Shown here: in pieces, positions 33,183-45,198 of the stretch | Position numbering within the stretch: the stretch's first letter is position 1 | How the letters are laid out: each line of letters starts with the position of its first letter | Source of the DNA: Haemaphysalis longicornis | Taxonomy: Eukaryota > Arthropoda > Arachnida > Ixodida > Ixodidae | NCBI GenBank assembly: GCA_013339765.2 | Contig: CM023457.1 | Coordinates: 56,755,745 to 56,819,744, forward strand | DNA length: 64,000 nt | Direction of reading: 5' to 3' | Program-made: the position numbers and the translations under genes | Notes under the pieces: model-generated | Database searches by the model: none | What the model saw: only the letters and a program-made list of their open reading frames with translations | What the model was told of the DNA's origin: nothing

Positions 33183-33539
33183 CCCATCTCCCCGCGAGGG
33201 GACTCGAGTAAATGCGTCGCATAGGGGGTGGGTGTATTGCGTTAACGTTTAGTGTTTGGGGAGCGGTGGTAGTGAATGCGTTGTATCAGCAGCTTCTTGA
33301 CGGTAGTTTGAATGATCAAGGATTATAAGGCGCGTTCGTAGCCTCCCATTCTGTGTCGGCTTTGTGGCGCAGTGGGTAGAGCGCCATGTACATTGCGTTT
33401 CCGCCCGCAGGGTCGAGGGATCGAAACCAGGCGCCGAAAAGTATTTTTTTTATATAGTTTAGGGGGAGGGGTGCGGACTACGACTACGGACGTCAACGCG
33501 GGTGTCATCGTGAGTTACTGAAACGCTCTGCATTTAAAA
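33183..33539 (+). mobile_element. Hairpin-tailed composite element E2, with tRNA-like head
   Basis: The 5' module (CCATCTCCCCGCGAGGGG, ATGCGTCGCATAGGGGG) is followed by GTAGTTTGAATGATCAAGG and a TTATAAGGCGCG core. Then comes a tRNA-like segment with A box TGGCGCAGTGG (33,365-33,375) and B box GGATCGAAACC (33,418-33,428), and GGCGCC. The tail has TGCGGACTACGACTACGGAC, GTGAGTTACTGAAACGC and GCTCTGCATTTAAAA. The upstream block and head match E3 at 44.8-45.2 kb. The 3' body matches E6 and E1. Confidence 0.7.
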
Positions 33540-35643
33540 CTCGCCTAGTCACGTGCTACTGCAGCGGTTAAACCCGGTGCGAGTGCAGCTACAACGCCCC
33601 TCTGTAGCGGATCACGCGGCGATAGCCACGAGTTGTTTTTGAGAGGGGAATAAAGTCGCGCCGCAGGAGCAATGCACTTCTTTGTGTTTTAACAGAGAAG
33701 ACGTTCAGCAAATCGTATTTTTTTTTTGTGTCCGCAGTTAAAAATGCCAAGAAAATGCTTAGCATACCCACTTAGGGAGATTGACAAAGGTTGCGCCACC
33801 GCTCGACCCACGTAAAAAAAATACAAAATCCCCAGCGTTCGGCGTTTTCCTTGAAAAACTTGCTCGGAGCGAAAAAGACTCCAGCCCTTGCCGATAATTG
33901 TGGCAACACTTGCTCGGAACCAGAAAGTCATGCCATAGCGTACATCCCTCTAAAGTGGTGTCCAAAGATTAACATTTCCAAAAAAATGAAGGAAGCTCAC
34001 ACGTATAGCAACAATGATGGACTAAAGGTCACTGCGGCAGTGAATGAGAAACAAATCGCCTGCAATCGGGGACTTAAAATCATCGTGATGGTCGTGAACC
34101 CTGCGTACAGCTTCGCTGCCTTTAAGACTTACGCGTTTGTTTGAGCTTCCTTCATTTTAAGAGCGAAGGTGTTTAGAAAATCGTAATTTTAATTGGGTCC
34201 CCGTTTTGTGCTACCCCGCTGGTAATGATTTCTTTGCTTATAATTGAGTGCAGAGCACTCTCCCTGCTCCATATTTTGATGAGGCTGCACTACAGAGATG
34301 CTGACACAGTGAAAGGATGGTCTCTATAAATATGGCGGGGTTGACTAACTACACCATTTCCAACCGCTACAACGTCCACGATAGGTGAGGTGTTCTTGCT
34401 TTCCCCAGTATTACGAGGAAGAAGTCAAACTCCAGTTCCACTAAACTGTCTATAAACTTTTATTTCGACTGAATTCAGTTCCCCACGAGTTCGAGACACA
34501 GTGAGTAATGGGACAGGACGTAGAGAACGAGGCCGTCTGATATCAGCTCTGGTCATCTACTCTGTGCGGGATAGGAGGAAGGGAAAACCACTTGTGGATG
34601 CGGGTTCCGGTGCAATTATTCCGCAATAAAGAAGACAGCGTGATATTCGTTATGTTTGGTGATAAGACTGCAGAAACAGTACACGAAATTCTATCATGCT
34701 ACACGCATGCGCGATTTAATGGGGTAAAAACTCAGGGTTAAATTCTTCACGGAATTTATCCTTCAAAGAACACGTCATTTATGTCTCCACAAAAACGCAA
34801 ATTGTTAATGACATGATACAAACACGCTCTTTGTTTTTTTTTACTGCATGAATAATGATTATTCCCAGTGCCTTTTTATTTAATCCTCAGCAATTAATTT
34901 CGTTGCAACAATTCTTGATGTAATGAAACGCTATTTCACTTTATCGAAGCAAACGCACGTTATTCCGGAAGACGTGAGCATCGTAAAAATAAAATACCGC
35001 AGGCTATAGCTGTGCGACTTTGTTATCTACGCGGTGTCGCATCTGCCGGAGGCAAATGAACAATGCAAGCTCACGTAAAGGCCTTATCGTATCAAGGAAG
35101 AACGTAAGCACGTCTACAGTTTGCAGCTGCTTATGAGGCAGATAAATTGCGATGCCTGCCAAGTACAGAAGTCGGCCTGACAGACCTGCAAGCTTCCGTG
35201 TTAATTAACAGTCTCCGTTTTAATTAAAAGTTTACCGGGCAACAAGTTGCCCTTGCAAGGCCTCGGCCACACCAAGGCGCTTATACCACGGCAGCTCTCT
35301 GCTGCGGTTAAAGCCGTGAACGCTTCGATGCGTTACTTTCTATATCCCCACTTCGGCATGGCGTGTACTGCGTGCTTTGAGACGGGTTTTAAGCAGAGCT
35401 TATTACTCCAGGTCAAACCCAGAAAACGGCTCGTTCCTCGCAGCCCACTTCTTTAAAACAGCCAACATCTGACCTTCAGGCTCAGCCACTGTGACGCCAG
35501 CGCCTCGTGCGGTTGCGCAGTGTAAGCGTCTGATCACTCGTTCGCTCAACAGGGAGTGGTTCGGAAAGAAACATAGGGGGGAGAAGTAAGGGTGCGAGCA
35601 ATCAGGAAAATGGTACAAAAGGGGCTGGCTGCATCTGCATTCA
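33540..35643. other. No recognised feature
   Basis: AT-rich. No repeats shared within the window and no domains. Confidence 0.4.
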
Positions 35644-35884
35644 CCCGCGGCGGTGGCTCTCGGTGGCTAAGGAGTTGCGCTGCTGAGCACGGGGTCTCGG
35701 GTTCGATTACCGGCCGCGGCGGCCGCTTTTCTGATGGAGGCGAAAAGCAAAAACGCCAGTGTGTACGAGATTTCGGCGCACGTCAAAGATCCTCAGGTGG
35801 TCAAAATTAATCCGTAGATCTCCACTACGGCGCGCCTCATCGCCTGCGTTGCGTCGGTGCGTTCAACCATACAGTCAATCAATC
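35644..35884 (+). mobile_element. Ruka-like SINE, full length
   Basis: The head and body are clear (GGTTCGATTACCGGCCGCGG; TTTTCTGATGGAGGCGAAAA), with an (AATC)2-3 tail. The A box is disturbed by a TC insertion (GGTGGCTCTCGGTGGCTAAGG). A diverged target duplication is possible (GCATCTGCATTC versus GCATGCGTATTC) but not certain. Confidence 0.9.
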
Positions 35885-36466
35885 AAGCATGCGTATTCGC
35901 CGCGCGTTTTCGCCTACACCGGCGACTGCGCCCGGCGGCGCCCGCGTTTGGTTTTTCCATCCAATTGTGGTGCGCGTTCGCTGCTGCGCGCTCTCGATGC
36001 GAAAGACGAGATTGTGCTCCACAAACTTGGTTTACCAGCGTTCAACCACATCAAATTTACACCTAAATTCTGTGTCACGTAAATTTGAAGTACTAAAAAA
36101 GGTCCACTATCATCCACCTTCACAGAGTGGAACAGCTTAATATGTTTCTATACACTTTCACATATATGAGAGAGGGTGCGTGTGTTCTTTGGCGTTCGCT
36201 AGATGACGTCCTTAGATCTATTGAATTTGCGGAAGCGACGGCGTAGCTCCCTCAGCATATTTTATCCCTACTGCCGTCGGACCCTTTCCGTTTGCGCGTC
36301 GAAGAACGCATATTAGCAGCAGTGTCCACGTGCCGAAAGTTTTATCTAATTTGTGCAGAAGTCATGCATAGAAAAGTATATCATCACGTTACATCAGTGA
36401 TGTGTGATGTGTTCTTTGTATTTGGTCCGAGCTTTTTCCGAGAAGTACAACGCGAGCCCGTTTATC
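35885..36466. other. No recognised feature
   Basis: Nothing identified before the Tigger-like element. Confidence 0.4.
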
Positions 36467-36628
36467 TACAGCGCGAGGTTATAAAATAGCTCGATACAGC
36501 AAAAAGTCGATATAGAAAGTGAAGCAAAAAAACTACATGAGAGCAATCTTGACGAGTCACGAGCTAACGCTGAGCTCTTACCGACCCTGCAGTTCACTAT
36601 TGATACGACACTTTCGGAAACAAAACAA

Positions 36629-36952
36629 TCATTTATTGGGGCGAAAGAACTGCGTGAGTGTAGCCTGCTTCTTGGAGCACAACGCGTTGCTGGTGACTGC
36701 TTGCTCCACGGTATCTAAACATTCGACAAGCACAAGACTGCTGGCTTCAATGGCACTGCAGTATCGCCGTAAAAAGGCCACGGCAGCAACGGCTTCGCTC
36801 GTGCTCGGAAGAGGTACGGAGTCCTCGGCGTCTTCGACAGAGCGGAGACAAGCATGGATACAAGCGAATAACGGCGAACCCAAGAACCAAGCAAGTGCGG
36901 GCAGCGAAGGGCTCGCACTTGAAGTTCGGTGACCCGCAGCCGCAGCGCCCAA
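36629..36952 (-). pseudogene. Tigger/pogo transposase, C-terminal remnant
   Basis: The minus-strand frame ends in SVPLPSTSEAVAAVAFLRRY, then a leucine-rich helix (LVLVECLDTVEQAV) and SKKQATLTQFFRPNK before a stop. A Lys-Lys-Gln-x-x-(Leu/Ile)-x-x-Phe-Phe end after a helical region is typical of Tigger-type transposases. The DDE catalytic core and the N-terminal CENP-B-like DNA-binding domain are not present, so the protein is not functional. The upstream residues (before about 36,870) look unrelated and may not belong. Confidence 0.5.
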
Positions 36953-37011
36953 TGCGGCGCTTCTGTCGGCTCAACGTCATGCATGCGTGGAGCTGGTCCA
37001 CTCTGCGACGG

Positions 37012-37248
37012 ACCCGCCGCGGTGGCTCAGTGGCTAAGGCGTTGCGCTGCTGAGCACGAGGTCGCGGGTTCGATTCCCGGCCGCGGCGGCCGCTTTTCTG
37101 ATGGAGGCGAAAAGCAAAAAACGCCCGTTGTACGAGATTTCGGGCGCACGTTAAAGATCCCAGGTGGTCGAATTAATCCGGAGCCCTCCACTACGGCGCG
37201 CCTCATCGCTGCGTTGCGTCGGCGCGTTAAAACCTACAATCAATCAAT
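37012..37248 (+). mobile_element. Ruka-like SINE nested in the Tigger remnant
   Basis: This is a full-length SINE from CCCGCCGCGGTGG to an (AATC)3 tail. Both Pol III boxes are intact. It is flanked by perfect 13-bp target duplications CACTCTGCGACGG (36,999-37,011 and 37,249-37,261). The perfect duplication suggests it is young relative to the decayed host element. Confidence 0.97.
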
Positions 37249-37525
37249 CACTCTGCGACGGCCGGTTTGGAGGCGCCCGAGCTCGCGAGGGAGTCGTAAG
37301 CGACGCTTGCGCCACCGCTGCGCGCCAATGAATTGCGAGAAAGCCTGCCGCATGCTTAAGGAGAGCGAAAAAATCCCGCGCGGGAGAGTTCGATATATCC
37401 ATTGTGAGCAAAATCGCGTTCGATATAAAAGTTTTAAATGCATGTAATTTTTTACCAGAATTGTACAAGGTTCGATATAGGCAACAATTCGATATACCTG
37501 TCTTCGATATAAGCGGGCTTTACTG

Positions 37526-40500
37526 TATAACGCGACTCGTTTCGTGCCTGTGGGTTCGAAGGCAAGTTTAGCGTCATTGGTGGAGCAGTTTGTGCTGAAA
37601 ACTGCCTAGTGAGTTTGGGTTTTAGAGAAGGATAACCAAAAAACTTGGAGCTTTTAAAATTTCCAAGACTTATTTGTTCGCCCACGAAGAAGCTAAAACC
37701 GCATTTTCAATTTGGCTTGCCGTCCATTTGAAAAGTAACCAGAAAAAAATGACATATACTGAAGAAAAGGGGCTCACAAAAAAGAGGGGATGAAGTTCGA
37801 AATTTCGCCACCACCCAATTCAAGCCTAGGCTACTGATTTTGCCATGAGGCGAAGATGGCATCATATACCAAAATTCCTCAGGAAAGCTTTCTCGCATAA
37901 AAAAAGAAAGGCCGCCTACGCACACATGAAGAACACTAACATTATAGAAAAAAAACTCGAGTTAAATGTAGTTTTTTGAGAACAGCAAGACAAGAATTAT
38001 AAGAAGGAGAGAGAGGGAGAATGGAAGAAGCCATCCTGCCGCACAGCAACGGAGTACAGAGGGGACGCTTCTGAAACGACACTCACTAGATCACGCTGCG
38101 TACTCCCTTCCTCCTTTTTGTTGTATTTCTGTTTTAGGAGTTTTGAGGGCACCTCAACTGCTCCGTAAGCACACAGGCTCTCGCAATTTTACACTTCTGC
38201 TTTTCGAGCCGCTCATCTCAATAGTTTGGGAGACGTTCTTGTGCCGGGCAGCGCCGGCGCGTCGCACGCAGCTCGCACGCAAATGGGACGTATGAGTGGG
38301 ACTGGAATACTTCAACACGAAGCCGTCTCTCTTCTACTGCAATGAAGTGGGCTAGAAGGTCTCCAGTACAGGTGTTTTTGTAATGAATGGCAGGTAGTTG
38401 TTTCGCATTTGAAGGTCTTTGTAAACATGTCTCTCCGCTTAAAGGTTAAAAACACCTTTTACGTATCTACTGAAATTTTATAGGGACCAGGCAACATGGA
38501 AACCCATGACCTACGTCTTAATAAAGCTGGGCAATATTAATATGTTGGGTCCTTTTTCCCAGAAGCATAATTTGGAGGCGTTCACTCAGGTTTACCTAAC
38601 ACTTTACCTAACTAACTTACGGAAGCCTCATAACCATAACATACAAACGTGAGTATGGGATTAGTCTGAAATGAAAAGACGAAGAAAAAATACGCGAGGG
38701 GAAATGCTGATAATGTTGTTCTTGTGCTGCTGCTGCTGCTGCTGCAGCAGCTGCTGCTGATGTGGTGGTGGTTGGTGATGGTGATGATGATGATGAGGAC
38801 ATGTTCAGCAATTGCACACGGATACTCTCCTTTCGCATTGGCTACATCACAAAGTGGGCTAAGGTGTCCTCAAAATTTCTCGCTTGTTGCACTGGGGGAA
38901 ATTATGACGCAGATGCAGACGAACTGTAACATTTCTTTTTATTTAACACACAACCGCGCCATTGCCTTCGGCCCACACCTACCCACTTACCCTACAACTG
39001 TGATAATTGCAAGAGACATGACCAGCCCCTAGCACCTATCATTCAATTGAGTTGTGCAGCATTGAAAACCGCGCAAATATATATAGTACCCAAGGCTTCA
39101 TACCCCGCACATATACCTTCATGAACACTTCTGGAACTCTTTATCGCCTCTAGAAGAACAAAGGGAGAGAAAAAGAAACTGTATCCCTCTCCCTGTTTTG
39201 CGTCATGGCTGCATGCGCTGGAGCCGCAAGCTTTTGGGTCACTCCCACCGCGTTCGATGAGAGCCGGTTCTTATCCGTTGCCGTCGCCCCAAAAATACGA
39301 GGCCGCCGACGTCGACTCATAATCGAGCTCGGTACTTCTCGTGTAGGAGACAGCCAAACACCAATGCCACTATGGCTGCTCCGGATAAGTGCGGGGAAGC
39401 AGCGCTGCTAGGTGAGCGTTCCTCCGCCGTTGTGATTGGGTTTTTCACGCGGTCTGCGCAAATTGTTCCCCGGAGAAACATAGGGCAGATAACGAATGGG
39501 CACGAGCGAGGAGAGGGGAGGGTAGAAGAGACAGGAGAGTGGACGTGACGAAGGAACAAAAGCGGAGGGAAGGAAAAGTGAGGCGGACAAGCAGGCTGGT
39601 GAAAGGGGGCGCGTGGGGAATTGGGAAGGTAGCCGGGAATTCGGTGGGCAGTGGCGGCGCACGGCGGTAAAATCCGGAACGCCAGACTGGGGCCTGGTCA
39701 CGTCCGCTGGCGGAGTCGGCAGCAACGCCGTGGGACAGACAGAATAAATTTTTCTCTTAATGCCGTACGTTTTCGTGTCACCGCCCGCAGCGCGTGCAAA
39801 CGACGTGGAGAGGAAACGAAAATTGCCGGCGAAGATGAAACTCGGAAACACAATAGTCGCCCTATGAAAAAGGAAATATTTCTTTGTGTTGATGCCAGGA
39901 GAAATGAATAAAGTGGAGCCATTTTCGACAGCACCCGTTTGCTTCTAAATTTGTACATTTGTTTGACGTAAAGACAACATCGCTTGTCAGTCGCAAACAT
40001 TACAAATCGAACACTTCTCCCGTGCTCACGCGCTCTTGTGGAAAAAAGTTTCGATTTGCCTCTTGACAGTCCTTGCGCTAGACGAAGATGACATAATAAA
40101 GCAAGCAATCACTGGTTTGTGTATTGGAGAAATGCGAGAAATCGGCGAGCTCGATTGGCTAGATGAGAAATAACCCAGTCACTTAAGAGACGATAGGAAC
40201 CGAACCTGAAGTTACTGTTATACATTTTCAGTCGAGAGAATCTCCCAGCATGAAGTAAGCAGCGTGACTGGTTCATGCAAACATGCATTGCGAACCGTAA
40301 GAAAAAGCTGGGAAGAACTGGAGAAATAATATCAAGTGAAGGAAGTATCTTTCAATGTGACGTGGCTCGCTCTTGTTAAATCAACCATACCACCGCAATA
40401 CATACCAACGCAATATTAACGATTTACTAAGGCAAGCAGCATTGCAAATGTTCAATAAGACCAACAACACAATATTGAAGGATTATGCAGCAGCTGATAC

Positions 40501-40741
40501 TGTCGGCTCACACAATGTAGCTATGACCACCCTCACATTTTGTATTAATCTGAAAACTACGTCCTTGTTGTTTGTGGGTACGCTTTGCCGTAGTACACTG
40601 TTGTGCAAGGAGAAGCATGCTTGGAGGTTTAGTGCTGTGAACCGGCCATTCGTAGAGCCCAATGAATACACCGGAAGTTGTAATAAACACACTGAAGAAT
40701 TTTAGCACAGCAACACGTCCATCAAAGGAAACTTCCCTTAT
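37526..40741. other. No gene; mixed triplet microsatellite
   Basis: (GCT)n/(GCA)n and (GAT)n triplets lie at 38,726-38,797. The rest holds no recognised feature. Confidence 0.5.
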
Positions 40742-41148
40742 ATAAGGGGCGAAGCACCTTAGGACCTCGGGATGTAGGCGTCTGCTGTCGTCTCATGTAG
40801 TGACGGTACTAAAACACCACGACACTCTTTTCCAACGCCTCGCGCAAGAACGTTTAATCCCCATGAGCAGAAATGCGCACTAAAAGGACACACCGGTACA
40901 CTCGTTTGCCAACGCCTCGCGCGGGAACGCATGATGCGGCCTCAAGACAACATAAGGCCAGTCTGTCTCTCATTAATTTCTCAAATCCGGTTCAACGCAA
41001 AAGATGGCGCTACCGCCTCAGCAAGCGCGGAATTGCTCCTCCCACTACGGTTCTCCGGCGCCAAGTCAGCACTCGCAGTGTCGCAAAAGAGAGACTTTGA
41101 ATCTTTGAATACACTTGTAACTGCATGCTTCGCTCCTCCTTAGGCTTC
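40742..41148. repeat. Possible MITE with short imperfect ends
   Basis: TAAGGGGCGAAGCACCTTAG at the left and, inverted, AAGGAGGAGCGAAGCATG at the right could be terminal inverted repeats. Inside is a two-unit tandem duplication (40,808-40,878; 40,879-40,940) sharing CCAACGCCTCGCGC. No coding capacity is obvious. Confidence 0.35.
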
Positions 41149-44100
41149 ACGTTAGTGGAGATGGCGCAGAAGTTTTTATGTGCTTTGCATTCCACTAAAA
41201 ATACTTCGTTTCTGCCGTGCTTTGGTACAATACAGCGGCAAGGTGAACTTGCCGAACAGGCAGTTTTAAAGCGAAGCTTTCTACCCCTGACTGATGGCGT
41301 TCGATGTTGCGCCAGAGCGCACTGCATGAAAGCAAGCTTTAAAGCATTGGTTTCCCAAAACCGTATTGATGATAAGCAAAGGTGAATGAAGCGCCTCAAG
41401 AAAAAAACGGTTCCCGTGGTAGCAGTTGAACCAGGGTACCTTGTGTTATGAAGCAGATGTTTATCTAAATTCAACATTCCGACACGGTCAAAGCAGTTCG
41501 GATGTCGATTTTTGGACTTTGGACGACAGCCAAACCATGAATCTCCAACTCCTCCCCTTATTTTTGATAGTTGCGGTTTGGAATTTGGGCATTGAAGCTT
41601 GGCCTTTGATTGTTGAGGGCTTGGACTTTGAGGCGAGCTTTTGAACTTTGCTTTGGCCTCGAATTGCATGAAAGAAAGCTTCGCGCTTCACCCATCTTTT
41701 TCGTTAGAAAAAAGAGCTTCTTGAACTTTTTTTATTCTGCATTCACTGAGATATCGGATTAACGTGATCCATTTTCGCGCAGGCGTGGTTGACTGACAAC
41801 TGTAATACGCAGTAAAGTCTGCACACTTAAAAAAAAGCGCTTCCTTCTAAAGCTTGAAGTCCATGTAGAGAACCAAATAGCATGCTGCCAGTTAAATATT
41901 AACATGAATTACATGAGTGTACCTGGAAAGCAGATACTTTCTTTACAAATCTCTTTCCAATGGTAAGGCAGCCGTTGGTATTCCAGTGCATATTTTAGAC
42001 TTTTTAACACAGTGTAGAAAATAATGTATGTACTAGACGCAATGCAGAAGGTTGTAGACAGCTTCTCGTATGCAACGTGAAATCTCTGTCTTGACCGCAA
42101 GAGAATAACATCTAAAAAACTCTTAGTAAGTAACGACTATGAAGATAACCTAAGTTGGCACCACTCATTCTTCCCGACGAAAAGTTCGTAAAAGTCGCTA
42201 AAATGTTCTGTGAAGCCCGGAAGGAGCTCTACAAAGTCACATTTGTGCGGCTCCCGGAAGTTGCAGATGTCTGGTTTCAACGGACGACGAGATTAAAACG
42301 ACGGGAAAAGAAAACACCACCGACTAGATATCCGCAATCAACGCAAACGTAGAAACCACTTCGTCTCGAGTCGTAAAAGAATAAAAAACAAAAACAAATT
42401 CCCTGTGCCCGTGCGGAAAAGAATAAAAAGCTATGCGAAGTGACGTTAGAAAAAAAAAACATCATTGGAGATGTTAGCCTTCCTACACTGCATATTTAAC
42501 GAGGTCCTGTTTCTGTCTCCACCGTGGACAAAGCACTTAAAACGGCAATTAGCTAAATGAATTCTGCGGGGTTAGCTGAAGACTGGAACAATTCAAATAC
42601 ATGCCCGGAAGCACAGATAGTGCGTAAAAAAGACAAAGCAACGCATATCATGCAAAAGGTACAGATGAGGACGACACGCAAAGAACCACATGAACGAGTT
42701 CCTGGTTTTTCTGCGGCAAGCAATTACGTCCCCTCCGTGCGTGTTCTTCTGAGACGTGATGGTACGCGTTTCTTTTTTACATTATTATCTTCTTCCTTTC
42801 GAGGCAAAGGAAGAAGACTTTTTTTGTTATGAAAGCAACAGGAAATTATCAAGCGTCGGCGGTTTTGCGAGGAAAACCAGTTTTGTTTATTCTCTGAATG
42901 GACGATTTGTTGATTTAAGATTTCTGTGATTATGCTCGTTCTTACGCAGGTTACGGTGCTCAAGTTGCTTAGGCAATGTTTTTTTTTTATTTATGTCTGG
43001 AGCACTGCCGCGTTTATCGCATTGTTCCTTGCGTGCTTCGTATCCTGGGACGCTGAAAACAGTTGTAAACGCTCTAAGCGTGGACTGTCTGCGCTTTGAT
43101 GTAGTTCATGAGGTAGTTTTTTTGAGTGAGAGCACTGTTCGAAGCCTTGTGTTGGATGCGATGCAAAGAACAAAGGTAAAGAGAGCAGTGGTCCATACTT
43201 GGGTCTAATGCTCTAAATTTGCACTTAAAAATTACTAAAGACACACTGAGTAGAGTAAAAAAATAAGGGTATTGCAGGGTGCCCTGTTAATTTTTGTAAC
43301 GCGGCTGTATTCCAGGCATTGCCTTTTGGAACCGTTTCACTTTGGCAACTTCCGTTGGCGCTTGCTGCAACGCTCAGACCATTGAAAAATGCGAAGTTTG
43401 AGATTGCTGTGGCGACATTGTTAATTTCTGAAGTCGGAGCCGACGAGAGATGTTCGCAGAGGTAAAATTGCTGTGACACTAAATTAACACGTATTCCGGT
43501 TTTAAAATTTCCGCAAGTGTCTCGAATGACAGGGACGTTACGAAGCAATAAATGTCGCCTATTTGTGTTAAATGCTTTGTTTCAGTACTTAAGCGAGTGC
43601 TCCGAACCATTCTTTCGTTATCTGCTTTGGCTTTGTCAGTACTTATTTCTGAGAGAAGTTTTAATCTCAATATAAATAATTGAGAAAGAAGGCCTAGCCT
43701 CCGTACACCCAAAAAGTAGGGCGCAACACGCTTTGCAAGCCCAAGAATGAATTGCAGCTTCGACCGTGGGGCATGCGAGCTGCGACCAGGTTTTAATGCG
43801 AATCCGATAAATGGCCATTGAAATAAATAGCAGGCGTTGTTGGCGGCTTTGGAATAGGAGAAACGAATGAAACGTGACTGCGAAGCGTTTCATAGCACGA
43901 GCATCGTGCGCAATAATAAAAACACAAGTAACCGCCGTGCTGCTAGGTGAGGCCTGGACATGCGCAGAGTCACGTGCAAATCTGCGATTAGCAGCCATAG
44001 GTGTGAGTGGGGTGTTCGGTGTTGCTGCGGCAGCGACAGAGCGCGAGACCCGCTAACCTCACACAGTGGCGCAATAGCCACCATTACTCGGAGCACCCGA

Positions 44101-44756
44101 CTCCGACGAGCACAGAGCGGCGTTCAAATTGACATTAATGATTTCGCGTTCATAACTAATAAGAACTGATTTGGCGTATTGAGAGTTGTTTTTGCTGCGA
44201 AATAGTAGATGTCCACCCCCCCCCCCTTTCCCCCTCACTTTCAGGTTTCAATCCGGTGAAGCCGCCTTACTCGGCGCCGCTGCGGCGTTCCTTTTGGCCA
44301 CCGCCGACACCTTTCCCAACTCTTACTTGCCGGTGTCCTCCACGTTCACGCACGCGCACATAAGCGGTTGCCGGTTTATGAGGGCACGTGCGGGGAGGGC
44401 AGGGGGGAAGGAGGGCGTACACGCGAAGCTATAGGTTTCATGCCCTCACTGATGACATGTTCTAGTGTTGGCGGGAGGCTTACACGTGGACTTCGAACAG
44501 CCGAATGCGACCTGTCTGGTGTCTTCATTGGTCAGGTGGATTGGGTTGCGTGTTACACAGGCAGTAAAATGACTTCGACGTGGGAGGAAAACAGACAGCC
44601 CGATGTTTGTTCGCTAGAAAAAATGTCGAGTCCTTACAAGTTTCATTCAGCTATGCTCAATCACAAACTACAAACAAACGTGATTTGATGCGTGCACTCT
44701 GTAGACTGCGTCCAGCTTCGCAGGTCAACCATCTTCGCAGAATGGAAGTGCAGAAA
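41149..44756. other. No gene; C11 tract and degenerate repeat
   Basis: A TTTGGACTTTGGAC-like degenerate repeat lies at 41,512-41,660, and C11 at 44,216-44,226. The 219-residue minus-strand frame (41,010-41,669) has no domain, and part of it crosses the degenerate repeat. Confidence 0.4.
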
Positions 44757-45186
44757 TTTTAAGTGCGAATGCACTTTATAAGCGACCCCAAACCATCCAC
44801 CGCCGGCGGCGGCGGCGTCCGCAGTGCTCCTCTATATTTAAAAAGAACAGCATCCGGCGCCAGGTTTCGATCCGAGGACTTTTGCGGCCGCAGCGCGACG
44901 CTCTACCGACTAAGCCACGGACGCCACGCTGATATCAGTGTGAGTAACGCGCCTTATATCTTTAACGCATTCAAACTACGTCGTCAGCGGCGTGCGTTGG
45001 CGGACTCAGCGGGCGTTATATAGCGGCTTGATAACTGCGTGGTGTACACGTGATACTACAAACCCGATGGAAGAGATGGAAGAGAAGGCGGCGAGGCGGT
45101 GGGCTGCGGGGGCCGAGCGCAAGCGCCGCAAGCGGGCCGACAACCGTGCATTCGCACTTTCACATTCTCCCCCGCGGGGAAATGCG
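44757..45186 (-). mobile_element. Hairpin-tailed composite element E3, with tRNA-like head
   Basis: In minus-strand sense it has a 5' module CCCCGCATTTCCCCGCGGGG, then GTAGTTTGAATGCGTTAAAG with a TATAAGGCGCG core as in E2. A tRNA-like head follows (A box GTGGCTTAGTCGGTAGAGCG, B box GGATCGAAACC), then GGCGCC and GCGGACGCCGCCGCC. The end hairpin is AAGTGC-ATTC-GCACTT followed by AAAA. It directly follows E4 head to tail. A basic 30-residue frame on the other strand (about 45,065-45,160) is probably incidental. Confidence 0.7.
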
Positions 45187-45198
45187 GGGGAATTTTTT

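Larger units (their letters stand above)
36469..37525 (-). mobile_element. Tigger/pogo-type DNA transposon remnant
   Basis: The right end reads, as reverse complement, CAGTAAAGCCCGCTTATATC, followed by repeated TATATCGAA motifs, and is followed by TA. This is the usual pattern of Tigger/pogo ends in arthropods. A less similar left end begins CAGCGCGAGGTTATA after a TA and contains TCGATATAG. Pogo elements duplicate TA. The interior keeps only the transposase C-terminus and carries a Ruka SINE (37,012-37,248). The left boundary is tentative. Confidence 0.6.

Noticed and set aside
41010..41669. 219-residue minus-strand open frame
   Set aside because: No recognisable domain. It overlaps a degenerate TTTGGACTTTGG repeat and a possible MITE.
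45065..45160. Arg/Lys-rich frame as a DNA-binding protein fragment
   Set aside because: It lies antisense within element E3, is only about 30 residues long, and its composition follows from GC-rich repeat sequence.
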